From assembly GCF_036884655.1 (NCBI RefSeq), contig NC_088327.1, forward strand, positions 16,385,001 to 16,449,000: DNA of 64,000 nt, in the 5' to 3' direction. This stretch comes from Musa acuminata AAA Group (Eukaryota; Streptophyta; Magnoliopsida; Zingiberales; Musaceae). Every line of letters begins with the position of its first letter. Within the stretch, counting starts at the first letter, position 1. Both the position numbers and the translations under genes were made by a program. The notes below the pieces were generated by a model. The model made no database searches and was not told the origin of the DNA. It was given only the letters and a program-made list of their open reading frames with translations. Positions 1 to 12,706 of the stretch are shown here, in pieces.

Positions 1-539
1 GTAGGCCTCGCAGGCTTTAAGAATGTAATGACCTCTTCTGCGGAAGTGGTCCTTGACGAAGACCTCAAAATGCTACATCAACAACATATAAATCAGACAA
101 ACAACATAGAATATCTTTAAAAAATAATAAAAAACCAACATTGTTGCAAAATATTTGTTCCAAAACCATATAAGGAATTTGTTCAGCAGATTTGACAAGA
201 TTTTGACTCTCCAGCAAACAAACACAGTGGAAGGGATGTGAAGTTGAGAACATTCTGGTACTAATGTAAGTTGTCAACGACAGCAATAAATCTAAGGTGA
301 GTTAAAAAAAAGTGCAAGCTCTGCAAATATTAAACTTGCTGTTGAAGGAGCCAATAACAGTCAAAGTGCAATATAATAAGTAAAATGTTTTATCAGCAAG
401 AAAAATTATCACTTATCACATAAACACAGTAAAATCTAGTTGTGAAGGGATCCGGTTTCTTTTGCAGAATGACAAATCTAAATCTTAAAAAAAAAACACC
501 ATAACAGTCACAGTTATGATTGTGTACCCATTTCTCTTC

Positions 540-597
<58 letters not shown>

Positions 598-3500
598 GAG
601 AAACAGAACTTGTAACGGGCTTTTTGCACTTACCACTGGGGGCCTTCTCAAAAGATACAGCATGGATTTCAAGTTAAGTAGGTATGTATTCTCATTATAT
701 GGTAAAGCATTCTTCTCGCCTTCAACTGTACCAATCTGTTTTTCATAGCCAGCTTCATTGAAATATGGCTTATCATTGAGAACCAATCCCTGTAGTGAAA
801 CTAGGACTTGGAGGATGCTGGAAGACGAAGGATCCCAGACTTCATTTCCCTTGCCTGTCCATGTATTTAGCAGGCTTAAGCAAACCTTCCCATCCACATA
901 CAAATTGGGGTTTACTCGCAGGCCACCCGAATGATAATATACTGACTGCAAAAACAAGAAGAATCAATAATAAAGTCGAAGTAAATTGAAGACTGGATTA
1001 ACAGATTCACTCATCCGTAAATTCAAGAAGAATGATCAAAGCAAACAGGCAGGGATCATAAACTGAGGTTAGTCTTTTGACAAAATGTGGGGGATTTAAC
1101 TAGCAAATTTTAATATCACAATTACCGGTGGAACTTGAGGGTACTCTGGAGGAAGTTGAAAATCGAAGAAGAAGAGGCCATCCTGATACGGGGTTCCACA
1201 GGCTCCAATTATTACAGCTCTTATGAGATCCATGCGGTCCTCAAACACTCGAACATAAATAGCATCTGTAATCAGGATCAAAACTAGAGCTCATTTATTC
1301 ACATCAACTATATAAATTGTTTATTCAGCCAGTAATATTTCCTTACCAGGTAGGTTCTTCTCAAGAATGGTCCATTCTTGCTGAACCTTTTTGACCCACT
1401 TCCTTCCACCATTACTCTGCATTTTAATTATTATATCTTTTCTGTGTTAAGACAGCTATACAACTTACATAAGAAGCATAAGCATCAACACATATAGGAA
1501 AATCATGTATCTAGATACGGCAATGAATCAGGTAACAGCAGAATTCAAGTGCAGCATAAATATCATATGCATTGTATGTATAATGAGTTCTATGAAAATT
1601 TGTCGAGTTGCAAGAAAATGAAAGAGAAATTTATCAATTACCATCTCAGCATCACCATGAAAATGATGATCCAAAGGATTTTCAGTAACATCAAAGTGAC
1701 TGAAATTACATAGATCATCCATACTATAATCTCTTTGATTTCCATCATATAGTCCCATCAATGTTGGTTTCACTATGCTGTCCTCAATTTTCAGTTCAGC
1801 CTCTTCTGTTGCTGCCACCTGATTCTCCACTTCAACAGTCTCATCCATGCTTTCTGCAATAAGACCATCTGATACATCAAAACCTCTATTCTCATATGCC
1901 TCATCTAATGTACTTCCAGAAAGGTCAATATCTGCTTTATGGCCATCTTCATTTGCAATTATCTGATCTGAACCTGATGAGTCAGACTGTTTTCTAGTCC
2001 GAGAAAACAATCCAGTGGCTAACTTAGTAACAAAATCAAGAGCTGCAAGTGGTACTGCAAGTGGTCCACTTCGTCCACCGGTACCATCTTCTACTGAAGT
2101 TGTAGCACTCTTTTCCCTTTGGACAGTGTTGTCAGTAGGATTTTGTGGATCAACTTCCTAAAAATGGAAGACTTCCATATCACAAATGTGAAGGGGAAAA
2201 AGAGAATACAAAAAGAATGGTTTTAGTTGACTATGAATCAGTTATAAGAGATGTTTACCTTTTCAGTGTCATCAAATATATCCATTTCGTTTTCGTCGAC
2301 TGTTTCCCAACTAGCACCATCATCACTAAGTCCATCATCATCATCATCTCGACCAACAACATAAATTTCCTGAGGTCCAACCTGAAACAACAGTTGTGTC
2401 AGAGACAATTTCAAAGAAAAGGAATGGCAGGATCAATTATAATAACATCGTTAGGCAAATACTCAGGTTATAATAAGTTATAGCATTGTTGTCCATTTAA
2501 AATATGTGGTGGCATAAATATCAGTCGTAGTTCCTGTTCTCAGTAAGAGATACCTTTGATACCATCCCATCAGCCCATGTAACTTCGATGTCACCATCTT
2601 GGAGACCAACTATGTTTCCAACCCATGATAAACTTGTAAAGTTCCCACAAATTTCATCATTTTGGGTCTGATTCTCTTCACTATTGTCTTTGTGTTCCCT
2701 GCTTGAATCATCTGCTGTGTCTTGAGTACGGCGCTGATATTCTTGTGTCTCGGTAGGAACTTCAGATTTTGTTGTATCATCAGAAACAGGGGGCAAGCGA
2801 ACAACAACATCACCATAGCAGTAATCATAATCTGGATGCCCATCAAGCTCATATGCACTAACAACTTCCTCATGATCAAATTCCTTTAAGTCTTCCGGCC
2901 TGGACACAGGTTTAAGCCACCTCACACACACAGTTTGCTCTTGGGAGTTCACACTTCTTACAACTCCCAGGCGATTTGTTTCAGAAGCACCATCTCCTTC
3001 GTTGGATGCCTTATCAATCACATACTGTTCTGGGAAAAATTCATGATCATTTGGAGTATGAATTGGAATTAGAGATGTTGATTGTAGCCCAAATTCTTTC
3101 TCTCCATTTTGCCAGGCTACATTAACCTTGGTAACAGTGTTGACAATGAGAAGAGCTTTTTCAAAGTTCTCATCTCTTCTTCGAGCTTTCTTATCTCTCT
3201 TAAAAAAGACTTTTCGAAGTTTCTTACGATAAGCTGGCCAGCTTTCATGAGCAGGCTCCTTTGAAACTGAAGATGAACTACTGCACGAACAATTTTCAGG
3301 CAAGTCATTTGATTCAGCTCCATTAGTCTCACCTAATTTAGCTGTTTTATCATGATTCGAGTAATCATCGGCTTGGGACTGACAATTCCCATCCAACAAA
3401 ATACCTTCAGATAATCCATCAGTAACTTGCTCAGATGTGCATTGAGCATCATGGGCATCAGAGCTGATTGCATGACTAGACTTGACATGAAAGCAGTCAA

Positions 3501-4680
3501 CAGTATCCTCTGTTTCAGGGGCATCTGTGGATGATCCTTCACCAAGAATGCAAGAGCTTGTATGATTATTCTGAACATGAGAAATGTAGTGGCTCCCGGG
3601 CTCCTTCAACTTACTGTTTCCTGGAATGCTATCAACAAGGGTTGATGGTTGTGGATAAGATGAAAGGAGACACCAATCAGCTAATTGCCAATTTGTATGT
3701 GAAAAACAAGACAACAGAGTCAAGTTCTTTGGATTCTGTTCCTCAGAAGGAACAGTTGCTGAATTAGTACCGACACCAAGGTAAGCTGAAGCTATCCAAT
3801 AGACAACCACCGAGCCAGCCTGAACTTTGATGACAGCACCTTCAAGACGGTTAGCTTTCCACAAGCCAGAAAGCCACCTGGAACTTTTGAAAACAGAAGA
3901 AGAAACAGCCCTAACCCTTTGACCAGGGTAGTATGGACAATCTGCATCATCAACAATTGGCTTCAAAACTGGTTTCAGTCTCATAGGATCAGCCTTCACA
4001 ACTTTACACACGGATCCATCATCAAACAGAACAGTAACATTATCTAAAACTTCATCCACTCGGCCAAGCCAAGGTCCAAGAACTACAAAATCACCAACAC
4101 TGAATTCCCTTATGCGTTTAAGATCTTTAGAGGAAACGTTTCTTATCACCTCACCATTTGGAGAAAGTAAATCAACTGTTATATCGACATCAACAATAAG
4201 CCCTAACTGTCCAGTTGGATCAGTAGCAGAAGCAACAATATCACCATGCAGGAAGCTCCTATCTACAACCGTGATATCACTAGTATTTTCCATTGTCTCA
4301 GAACCATCACTCCATGTTACTCTCACTTGTCCATCTTGAAGAGAACCAATATTGTCACCACCTTCAATATTATTGTTAATAACACCATTATCGCCTCCAT
4401 TACTTTCGTCAACCTTATTCCCATCTTCCTCACTGCCATCGTCATCTGAGATGCTGCCTTCAGAATCCGAGTCACCAGCTACTTGCACAACAATTCCAAG
4501 CAAGCCGTCACGCTTACAGCATTTGACAACATCTTGTCTATAAACAAATATATCCTTAGCCTGGGCATCATTCAGTTCCCCAGTTTCCACTGGTTTCCCA
4601 ACTTTAGATCGACTTGCAACATCAAAACAAGAAGCATTTGGTGCAGAATCTATCGCATCTGGCCCATTATTCACTTCCAT
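1..4680 (-). CDS. UBC23: UBC23-like large ubiquitin-conjugating enzyme E2 (UBE2O type), partial
   Basis: E2 enzyme that takes ubiquitin from E1 as a thioester and passes it to substrates; UBE2O-type E2s often act as combined E2/E3. Coding exons read on the minus strand, each with GT/AG borders and matching phase: 4680-2554, 2381-2259, 2157-1642, 1416-1347, 1265-1126, 945-634 and 72-1. They give 1120 codons and the 3' end lies outside the window. The ATG at 4680 opens the long exon. Residues 1-709 hold the large N-terminal region with an acidic stretch (about 70-100) and a basic cluster (about 500). Residues from about 920 form the UBC domain, with active-site Cys in GKVCLSLL (codon 882-880) and the last visible exon encoding FEVFVKDHF. 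The length fits Arabidopsis UBC23 better than the shorter UBC24/PHO2, and no miR399-like site is evident upstream. The family assignment is firm; the paralogue assignment is inferred. Confidence 0.9.
542..594. repeat. (TA)n microsatellite in an intron
   Basis: An uninterrupted TA dinucleotide run of about 53 bp inside the intron between the exons ending at 634 and starting at 72. It produces artefactual IYIYIY reading frames on both strands. Confidence 0.97.
634..1416 (-). other. E2 catalytic core exons of the UBC23-like gene
   Basis: Three exons (1416-1347, 1265-1126, 945-634) encode the UBC fold. The order is WVKKVQQEW helix, then VRVFEDRMDLIRAVIIGACGTPYQDGLFFFDFQLP, then YYHSGGLRVNPNLY and GKVCLSLLNTW. 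The usual HPN motif reads NPN, as is common in UBE2O/BIRC6-type E2s. Intron phases are 1 between the first two exons and 0 on either side of the active-site exon. Confidence 0.88.
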
Positions 4681-4705
4681 TGTAGTATATCTAAAATTTA
4701 TAAAG

Positions 4706-7700
4706 CTGTAAAAAAATAATGCAGTTTAGTCGATAAATGAACCATAAAGAAATAAATGCAGATACACAGTCAAATTGGAATTTTTTGGGATTTGTTTAAT
4801 TGCACACTGAGTTCCTATTTTGTGTAAATTATTAAAGTTAGTGAGAAATCCCCAAATGATGAGTCAGAACAACATATGATAGAACATATAAGCAACTAAG
4901 AATGGTGGATCAAAATGCAGAATGTAACAATTAAATAGTTATGGAGACAGCACTCACCATCCAAGAAATGCTATACAGCCATATGAAAAGATGAGAGGAG
5001 GAAAAAACTCCCCTTTTTTTGACCAACTGATCTATTCCTTAGTTTACAATTACAAATGACAAGCTAATAGGCAACACAACTAGAGAAAATAACCTAGGTG
5101 CTCTATGAAGAGATATGCATGTTTAAAAGGAGGAGCTCGTGCATTTGCAGAATGAAAACACCAAAGCAGTTTACCAAATTACCAAACTAAATCCCAGAAA
5201 TGCTTTATGGCTATATTACAAGACTGTTATGTGGAGCGTATCAGACACAAATTGAATTCCAATCAAGCCGAGGTACAGCCAGCCAGGTTGAAAGCCTGTT
5301 CAGATAGAGCCTGCAGGTTGCACCTGGTCCCAGCACCAGCCAGGCCGACCAGAAGACAAGTACAGAAAGCCTATGTCAAACCTTTAAGATGCACGTATGA
5401 GGTCCAAGTATGATGAAGATAGAATCTGACACAATGGCTCGAATACTGGACAGCCCGCTTCATACCAAGTAACCAAAATAGTATTTATCGGACTAAGGAC
5501 CAGTATCAAATCAGATAAGGTGGAATGGCCAACAAGGTGTGAATACCAATTGGTGACCAGATTGGTACAGTGTAGCGTACCAATACAGTACATGTCAGCA
5601 GTGTCCAGACCAGAGAGAACAAGGAAGAGAGTAGGGGAAGAGGAGGAGAACTAGTGAAGAAGGAGAAGGCGGAGGAGGCATTGATGTAACAGGGTGAAGG
5701 AGGAGACAGTGATGTGACAGAAAAGAGGAGGAGAAGGAGGAGAGTCGAGAGGGAAAATGCCTGAGAGGAGAAAGAAGGAAAACTGAGTGATACGCTTGGT
5801 AAGATATCAATCCCAAACGAAAAACACCAAATGACCCAAAACTGGATGAGAACTAGTATCTAACTTACCAGTTCAATGTCCATGGTTAGACAAGTAAATA
5901 TCAGCTTGAACTGATCAACATGTCTGACCTTCCCAGTCAGTATCTAATTATTTATTATTTCTTCCTAGTGATACCTACCATTCAAGTTGGCATACGGCAT
6001 GATAACTGGGATTTAAATTTTTACGAAGTGCGTAAAGGAGATATATAACCACAAGTGAGATTCCTAAATGCAGGAGACGGCGAACAGGCAACTTTAGGGC
6101 AATGCACTGGACAGGAGAGAATCCTTACATTACCAGGTTAAGCTGCCGTAGAGTAGAAATTAGAACGAAGTATCTCAAAGGCCATGGACATTTTCATTCA
6201 AGTTAAAATTTGTTTCTGACCAGCCCAACGCCTTGAAAAGGCAACACTAGCCAATCTAGGAGTTGGCGCTCCAGATACAATTAAGGTCATAAGCTCCTCT
6301 TCACCAGAAAAAAGAGCTAACCGGTATATTGACAACAGGTCAACATTATTTAGCTAGTTTATGAACACTTAGACTCAAGGGGCCCTATGTGACAATTAAA
6401 AGCCCCCAAGGCAATGGCTGGACATCATCTTCTCTCTAATGCAATAAATTTAGTTTAATTTAGTAGAAAAATCTCTAGTGTTGATTTGAGAGGTTTTTTC
6501 CATACTACAAAACCCTAGTTAGGAGGGGTAGTTCTTGATAAATGCCAAGAAAATATGTAATATGATATATCAATATGTTCAAATTCAATCATCAATGTAG
6601 TGATTTAAAAAGCGCTAGTCACCAAAAAATGCCAAGATCCCAAAATGTTCAAGGCGCTAGGCACTCCTGACAGTGGAACTTTCCGACGGCGAGAAAAGAA
6701 CTGTTAAGAGGAGAAGAAAAAGTCACCGATAGTGGAACTTTCAGACGACAACGATAGCGATAGCAGTAGCGGCGAAAGAAACTACAGACGCCAATAGCGA
6801 CAACGGTAGCGACGAAAGCTATGGACGGCAACAGCAACAATGACAGACGACAGCGACAGAACTACGAACGACGACGTCATGGGCAAAGGAAGCTTCAAAG
6901 GTGTCCGTTGGTGGCAGAGGAAACTGCGGTCCTCTCCCTCTACGGTGGGTGTTGCACACGAAAGCAACGACGACAGAAGGAAGCTGCGAACGAAAGCTAG
7001 GTGTCGGACCCGTCCATCGACAACAAAGAAAGCCTCAATCCGCTATGTCTGTGGCAAAAAGCATCAATGGCAGAGGCAAAAGCTGCGCTAGGGTTGATGG
7101 CTTAGGGTTGCGTGGGGGTGTGAAGGGTGGCTTTTACGGGTAAGAAAGTGGCTAGTTGGTTCAATCGAACCACCTAGCCACTATTGAACCAAACCAGACT
7201 TAAAAGTCTGGTTTGATTGCTTCATTTGAACTAGGCGCTCGTCGACGCGCCTGGCACCTGGGTTTAGAAGAGTACCCAAGCGGCGCCTCACTGAAGCACG
7301 TCACCTAGTCCACCCTTGAGGTGCTCGGGCCTCGCCTCGCCTGAGTGCCTATTTAAACCGCTGCACCAATGTTCTATTTTCTTAATATGTTGACCAACTA
7401 ATCTATTTCCAAGTGAAGAACTAAAAATTCTCATTTAATAGCTAATGTAACTACAGAAAGAATATGACCTATGAAGGGAAATGCAGATCTCAAGAACAAG
7501 ATCTTGGCTTATAAAATAAGTAATATCAAACTCTGGTTTTGGGAGAATTCAGAACCTGATACACGAGTAGTAAAATGAAGCAAGACTTCAAATAGAAGTA
7601 ATGCTTTCTACAATATAACTAATTGTTCTGGATTAAACCCATATGGGCTGCTGTTGCCTTCTTGAAACTACAACCATTACTCTAGTCAAGTAGAAATAAA

Positions 7701-9863
7701 TAAAGAGCAAGAAATTTCAGGTTCGTTCATACAACTGCTAAGCAATAAAAAGCATTAACAAACCAATAATTCAGAATGGAGAAACAACAATCCTAGATTA
7801 TTCGACAGTCTCCAATAAAACAACATACAAACTTTTCTTGCATGCTTGAGAGAATATATTTGGGTTGTCGTTTTTAGACTCAATTGTCAGGATTGGATAA
7901 AACACAATACTAAAGCATTTAAAGGCTTTCGTTACATGAGAAAATTCTTCATGCCACTTTTTTAGTATATCATAGACAGTATACATTAGAAGCCTTGCTT
8001 CCAGCCCTAACCAAGCTTAAATGCTGACTCAAATTCAAGGTTACAAGTTGCGCCATTGGTCAACAGTTAAAAAACACAATATAATAAGAAAAAAGGCAAC
8101 AATTTCATCTATTCAACACAAATAAATTGTGTTAAAAGAAGTTTTAGCCATGCAGCCCCAACTATGGTTAGGTGACAGTTGAAACTTTGTGATTACACGA
8201 CACAAAGAACAGACACTTCAAAGCAATTTGTACCTATGCCATGTCCATACTGAATGCACACTGCAATACATGGACCCTTCCAAATGATCCTTGTACCTAT
8301 GTCATGTCTGTATCGGATATTGTAATTATCAAATACTTCCCAACATGTATAAAATACACCTATTTATGATAAGGTATGGTATATATGTAACAAAATTAGA
8401 ACACTATATAAGGCTCCACAACATGTTCATATTCGAAAATTGCATATAGTGTGGACTTTTCAGGTTCCAATGAATGTGAATGGTGTCCTTTATTTTGCAC
8501 ATTCACATGAACACTCAAACGTTCACTATATATTTGAATTTAAATGGCTGTCACATAATGATCATATATTGCTTATAATATACAAAGTATGATGACTTTA
8601 TAATATTGGAAATACACATGCAATAATTGTTGCGCCACACCATGGGATGTCCTGTTTTTATAAGATTTGTTGTGTTGAAGGCCCATATTACACTCATTTA
8701 ATAGGATTTATTTAAGATAAGAAAGCAAAAAGACATTTTGGGGCTTGTTCAAACCATGCAGAAGGTTGTAGAAATATGGTTCACAATCAATATTAACCAG
8801 ACAACCAGCAGATGTGATCATGTGGTAACTTATGAAATCTGCAAAAGACATCCTAAACTAGCTAAAGTTATTTAAGAGAAATAAATCAAAATGGTCGCAC
8901 GTTAAAAAGCCTAGCTAAAGAGAACCTAATCAAACTCAAACACCAATAGCCATGTTGAGATGGTAAGACAATAGTTTTGCCTCTTTCATATCTAACAATT
9001 GCCCAACTGATACACGAATGGTAGACCCCACTTTGCCTCTCTGGACACTGACCTCACCAATAGCAAAACAAAAGATTAAAACTCTGAACTACAGCTGATT
9101 GTTTAGTATTGAAATGAAACAAAAAGAACCAATAACAGCAGTACTTCCATCTAAATATCACCAGTAATTCAATGGACAAGCAAAGCCTTCTTATGCTGAC
9201 CAACTGCAGAATGCTTGGCTCCAGCTATGAGTGGAAATAGTTACTAATTGAATTTAACCAGATGTAAGGTCATATAGCACTTTTGATGTCAAACCGATTA
9301 AATGTGGCAGAAAAAAAGTAGCTTTCACGGAAAAACTTTAAATGATTTAACTCAAACATAGTGCAATTCAGAAATGTAAAAAAATGTCTTGCTGTGACGA
9401 AATATGAATGCAATTCCTATCATATAAAAATCTCATTAGAACGGTTTAATCATCCCTCTCATACGATGGTCTGAAAAAGCGACTGAAACTACAAGTCCAA
9501 GTATTGACTCAATTACAACTCGGTAATCTCAGCAATTAAAACTCGCAGTAGACAAAGAATATATATATATATAAAGGAAAATGGCAAAGCAGAAGGTTCT
9601 AGTAATGAGGTTGAACATGAATCATATGACAAAGGGCTTCCTGATCAATAACCCTACCATAAACTAATAAAAAACTAATTTGAACCATCTACAATGACGG
9701 TAAACTAAACGCCAATAGTCTGACGTAACTGAGTTCGTCCCGAATCTAAGAAGCAGAAAGATCAGTACCAACAAACCGCATGTCTTGTGCAAGAATCATC
9801 CCGAAGGCAGAAGCCCCAAACAAAAAACAAAAGGCGGAAGGATGAAGCCATCAAAGATCTTAC
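4706..9863 (-). other. Putative 5'-UTR intron of the UBC23-like gene
   Basis: About 5.2 kb with no convincing coding sequence lies between the ATG exon and a GC-rich upstream block. A good acceptor (TTTTACAG, exon starting 4705) or a second one (TTTTAG, exon starting 4690) precedes the ATG. A donor reading GGGTAAGATC lies at about 9863. It contains a hAT-type element at 6598-7363 and a GA-rich degenerate tract near 5600-5790; the rest is AT-rich and unassigned. A long leader intron is inferred; transcripts would settle it. Confidence 0.45.
6598..7363. mobile_element. Non-autonomous hAT-type element (766 bp)
   Basis: The ends are imperfect inverted repeats: TAGTGATTTAAAAAGCGC at the left and, read inward from the right, CAGCGGTTTAAATAGGCAC. 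Both start with the YAG that is usual for hAT elements. The flanks form an 8-bp target duplication with one mismatch: CATCAATG at 6590-6597 and CACCAATG at 7364-7371. The inside is GC-rich with short reading frames and no transposase, so it needs a helper. It sits in the large intron of the UBC23-like gene. Terminal repeats and duplication are seen; the superfamily is inferred from them. Confidence 0.75.
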
Positions 9864-10295
9864 CCTTTCCCCCTTCTCAGGAAGTTCACCAACATTTGGT
9901 TTGGCAACAAAGACATACATATACATTGTTATTACTATTAGGGCTCGATGCCGATGGATGAGCTAAAGATCCGAGCAAACAGGAATGATCCACAGATTAG
10001 GGATTAAAGAAGGAAGTAATCACCAAAGGCAAACGGGTGGACCAAGGATAAAAGAGGGGGAGAGAAGGGGTTCGAACCTTGACGGGTATCGACGAGGCGG
10101 CTATCGCCCGATGACCAAGAGGCGGCGGCAACAACTGCGGTGGCGGCGGGAGGATCCCGTGCTTGGGGTCGACGGCGACACCTCTCGAGACAAGGGAGGC
10201 GATTAGATGCTATCGGAGGTGGGGAGGAGACGAAACAAGGCAGGAATAAAATGAGAATGAGAGAGAGAGATGCTGAGAGAAGGGCTGGGTTTGGG
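9864..10295 (-). other. Putative non-coding first exon (5' UTR) of the UBC23-like gene
   Basis: A GC-rich block (arginine- and glycine-rich shadow frames on the plus strand) between a plausible donor at 9863 and a TATA-like box at 10321-10329. On the minus strand it starts CT-rich, like many plant leaders. It carries no reading frame that joins the coding exons. The start at about 10295 is estimated from the TATA spacing only. Confidence 0.4.
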
Positions 10296-10320
10296 TTGTT
10301 TCACCGCCTCTCCCTCTGTA

Positions 10321-10329
10321 CGTATATAC
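10321..10329 (-). promoter_or_regulatory. Candidate TATA box of the UBC23-like gene
   Basis: The minus strand reads GTATATACG, followed about 30 bp downstream by a CT-rich initiator-like region. It is the only TATA-like motif just behind the GC-rich leader block. Confidence 0.4.
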
Positions 10330-10454
10330 AGCTCAATTTGATTCAATGGTTAGGATTTGGTTCGAGCTGGGATGAGCTCACAGTACCATGAACCGGGCCG
10401 GGCTGTAAGGGCCCGGTCAAAGCTATTACTCTTAGCAAATTGTCCAATATACCG

Positions 10455-10479
10455 AATCATGGTTAATTTAACCATGATT
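10455..10479. repeat. Perfect 11-bp inverted repeat with 3-nt loop
   Basis: AATCATGGTTA, then ATT, then TAACCATGATT: a perfect short hairpin directly before the 74-bp tandem repeat and about 150 bp behind the candidate promoter. Confidence 0.9.
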
Positions 10480-10483
10480 GGGA

Positions 10484-10705
10484 TGAGCTCAAACGAAGTC
10501 GGGCTCGGATTGGGTCTCAAGCCAAGCCAATTTTTTGTTGGGAAGAGAAGCATAGGCTGAGCTCAAACGAACTCGGGCTCGGATTGGGTCTCAAGCCAAG
10601 CCAATTTTTTGTTGGGAGGAGAAGCATAGGCTGAGCTCAAACGAAGTCGGGCTCGGATTGGGTCTCAAGCTAAGCCAAAAATTTTTTGTTGGGTGGAGAA
10701 GACGT
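10484..10705. repeat. 74-bp tandem repeat, three copies
   Basis: Units start at 10484, 10558 and 10632 with TGAGCTCAAACGAA and share GGGCTCGGATTGGGTCTCAA. Copies 1 and 2 differ by a few substitutions; copy 3 has a small A insertion and a diverged tail. It lies just upstream of the UBC23-like promoter. Confidence 0.93.
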
Positions 10706-10709
10706 GCAA

Positions 10710-12109
10710 ACTAAAAGTGAAATCTCACAGCGGAAAACCGAAAGGATAATTATGTGGTTTGGGCCCGAAGCAAATAATACCATCTCAAAGAAGCTTTTTT
10801 ACCTTCTCTAAATATACCAAAAGATAATTAAATAATACTTTTAAAGTATTGTCTTTATTTTACTTTCCCATCAAAAGTTAGACATTTCATTTCTTCACAA
10901 ATGGAATGACTATACAAATTTAAACATCCTTGTCAACTTAACACCACCTTTTAGATCCATCATGTTTTCCTTAATTAGCATACTTTTTCTGAAAAAGAGC
11001 GAGAGATGCAGTCACTTGTTTCCAATCACCAGATACTGCAATTGTGTGTGTGTCTCTCTCTCTCTCTCTTCATGCCTCTCTCTTCCTTCTTGCTGCTGTG
11101 TGACGGTGGGGGGAAGATGATTATTTGTGTCGCTGACGTCGGCCACCAAGTAACCTCTTTCTCTTGGAATTTATCTTTACGAATTTGATTCATCGAAGAT
11201 CCGCAGAACAATCCGGTGTAACCATGCAGCTTCGAGGAGGCTGGCGATGAAGTTAAATTTATGCCATATTGCGCACTGCCCCTTGAAAAGAGGTTCCACC
11301 TTTATTCTTTTTCTTTTTTTCTCTTTTTCTTTGTCATCAGTTGAAAGTTTTCTTTATCTGCCAATCTTTAGTCTCGGGATCAATGTGTGTTGATCTCTAG
11401 TCTTGGGACCTTAGGAGATTACCCATGCCAATAGGAAATCATATAATCCTATTGTCTTTTTAGACTTTATGAACTTATATATATATATAATCAGTATAAT
11501 AAAATCTGAGACAATTGTTTTATTAGGGGAAAAAATCATTAACATCTTGGTAAGCTCAACATGGTCTGGACTCATATTGATAGAATTGTCTAAGGTACCT
11601 CTGAGGTGAAAACATCGAATTCTCAATGTCTTCTACACAAAAATCGAGATTAAGAAAGATTTTTAGATCTAATTTATCTGATATCTAAGTTAATGACTCT
11701 ATAGAGTGCGGATGTAAATGGTCAAACAAGGTCACTCAAAAAGATAAGTTTAACTCCTTTGCGATTATTCATATTTAGTCACTTAAAAACATTATTTGGT
11801 CATAAAGATAATATTCAAGATGAATATTCATATCTAGTTATAAAAGATAAGAAAGAAGCTTCCGATTATTTTTTTTATCATAAAGGGTAAGAAAAATCTT
11901 GCAATTCCTTGCTTTGGATCTTCGTCCATGTTGACAGACGAGTGGAGGGGTGATCTTCATCTTCTTCTCTTTTTTTGGATACTATGTGATAGTTATTCTC
12001 TATCATATAATCATACGTTGGATGATAATTAATCGACGGTATATTTCCTATCACGAATGATAGTTGTATATTCTTTAGTATAAACGATGAATACTTCTCT
12101 TTCAAACAA
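10710..12109. other. AT-rich intergenic stretch without recognisable genes
   Basis: I see only short frames in this stretch. It includes a GT/CT microsatellite at about 11044-11069. Nothing coding or clearly mobile could be supported. Confidence 0.6.
11044..11069. repeat. GT/CT compound microsatellite
   Basis: A short (TG)n run passes directly into a (TC)n run. Confidence 0.9.
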
Positions 12110-12706
12110 AATGTTGAACTTTATTGAAAAGACCATAAGCAACTTGTGTGAAATCACAATTCTAAAACTAGGGCATGCATGCTATGCTATTACTTGAGAT
12201 GTTACTATAAGCATAAAATATGTGATATGCTATATGTAATATGAAAAAAAAATTATGCTATGATTAAAATCAAATAACATTAGATTGAATTTACAATGCA
12301 TACCTTTTGATGTCATCTGAAAAAGATCTCTATGTGATCTGCAAAGGTATTGTCCCCCGGATCCGAATATCATAGTGATTTTAATCTGCAAGAAGAACTA
12401 GACACTCTTCCTCTCTTTCTATCTTTTCATAGGACTACTATTATTAATGATTTAAGGAGGTTAAGAGAAAAACCATAATTTCTCAATTGCATCTTTTATA
12501 ACATGTATCATTTAGTCCCTATAAGTCATATCTATTTATAGACGAGAGTATAAGGTCTAGGATAAATTATTATGAGAGTTTCTCCCATCAAGGGTATCTC
12601 CTAAGAAATTCTATTATAATATGAACTTATTTTCTATTGACTAATATCTATCGTCAGAATCTAATTAGTTTTAATATATATTTTATCTGGGCCACATAAT
12701 CTAGCA
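12110..12706 (-). repeat. Putative 3' LTR of old copia element E
   Basis: On the minus strand, a polypurine-like tract (GTCAAGTGAGAGAA) at 12707-12720 is followed by TGCTAGATTATG, as expected at the start of a 3' LTR. The other end is tentatively placed at TGTTGAAC (12110 on the plus strand), giving TG...CA termini. No second LTR copy is present, so the outer border is a guess. Confidence 0.4.

Noticed and set aside
393..957. Frames with long IYIYIY runs near the first exons
   Set aside because: They are translations of the (TA)n microsatellite; only the 634-945 part is a real exon.
6840..7143. Basic, repeat-rich frames in the hAT-type element
   Set aside because: No transposase motif, and overlapping frames on both strands; shadows of GC-rich sequence.
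4706..10300. miR399 target sites, which would mark a PHO2/UBC24 leader
   Set aside because: I searched the minus-strand leader region by eye for the conserved target core and found none; the protein length also fits UBC23 better.
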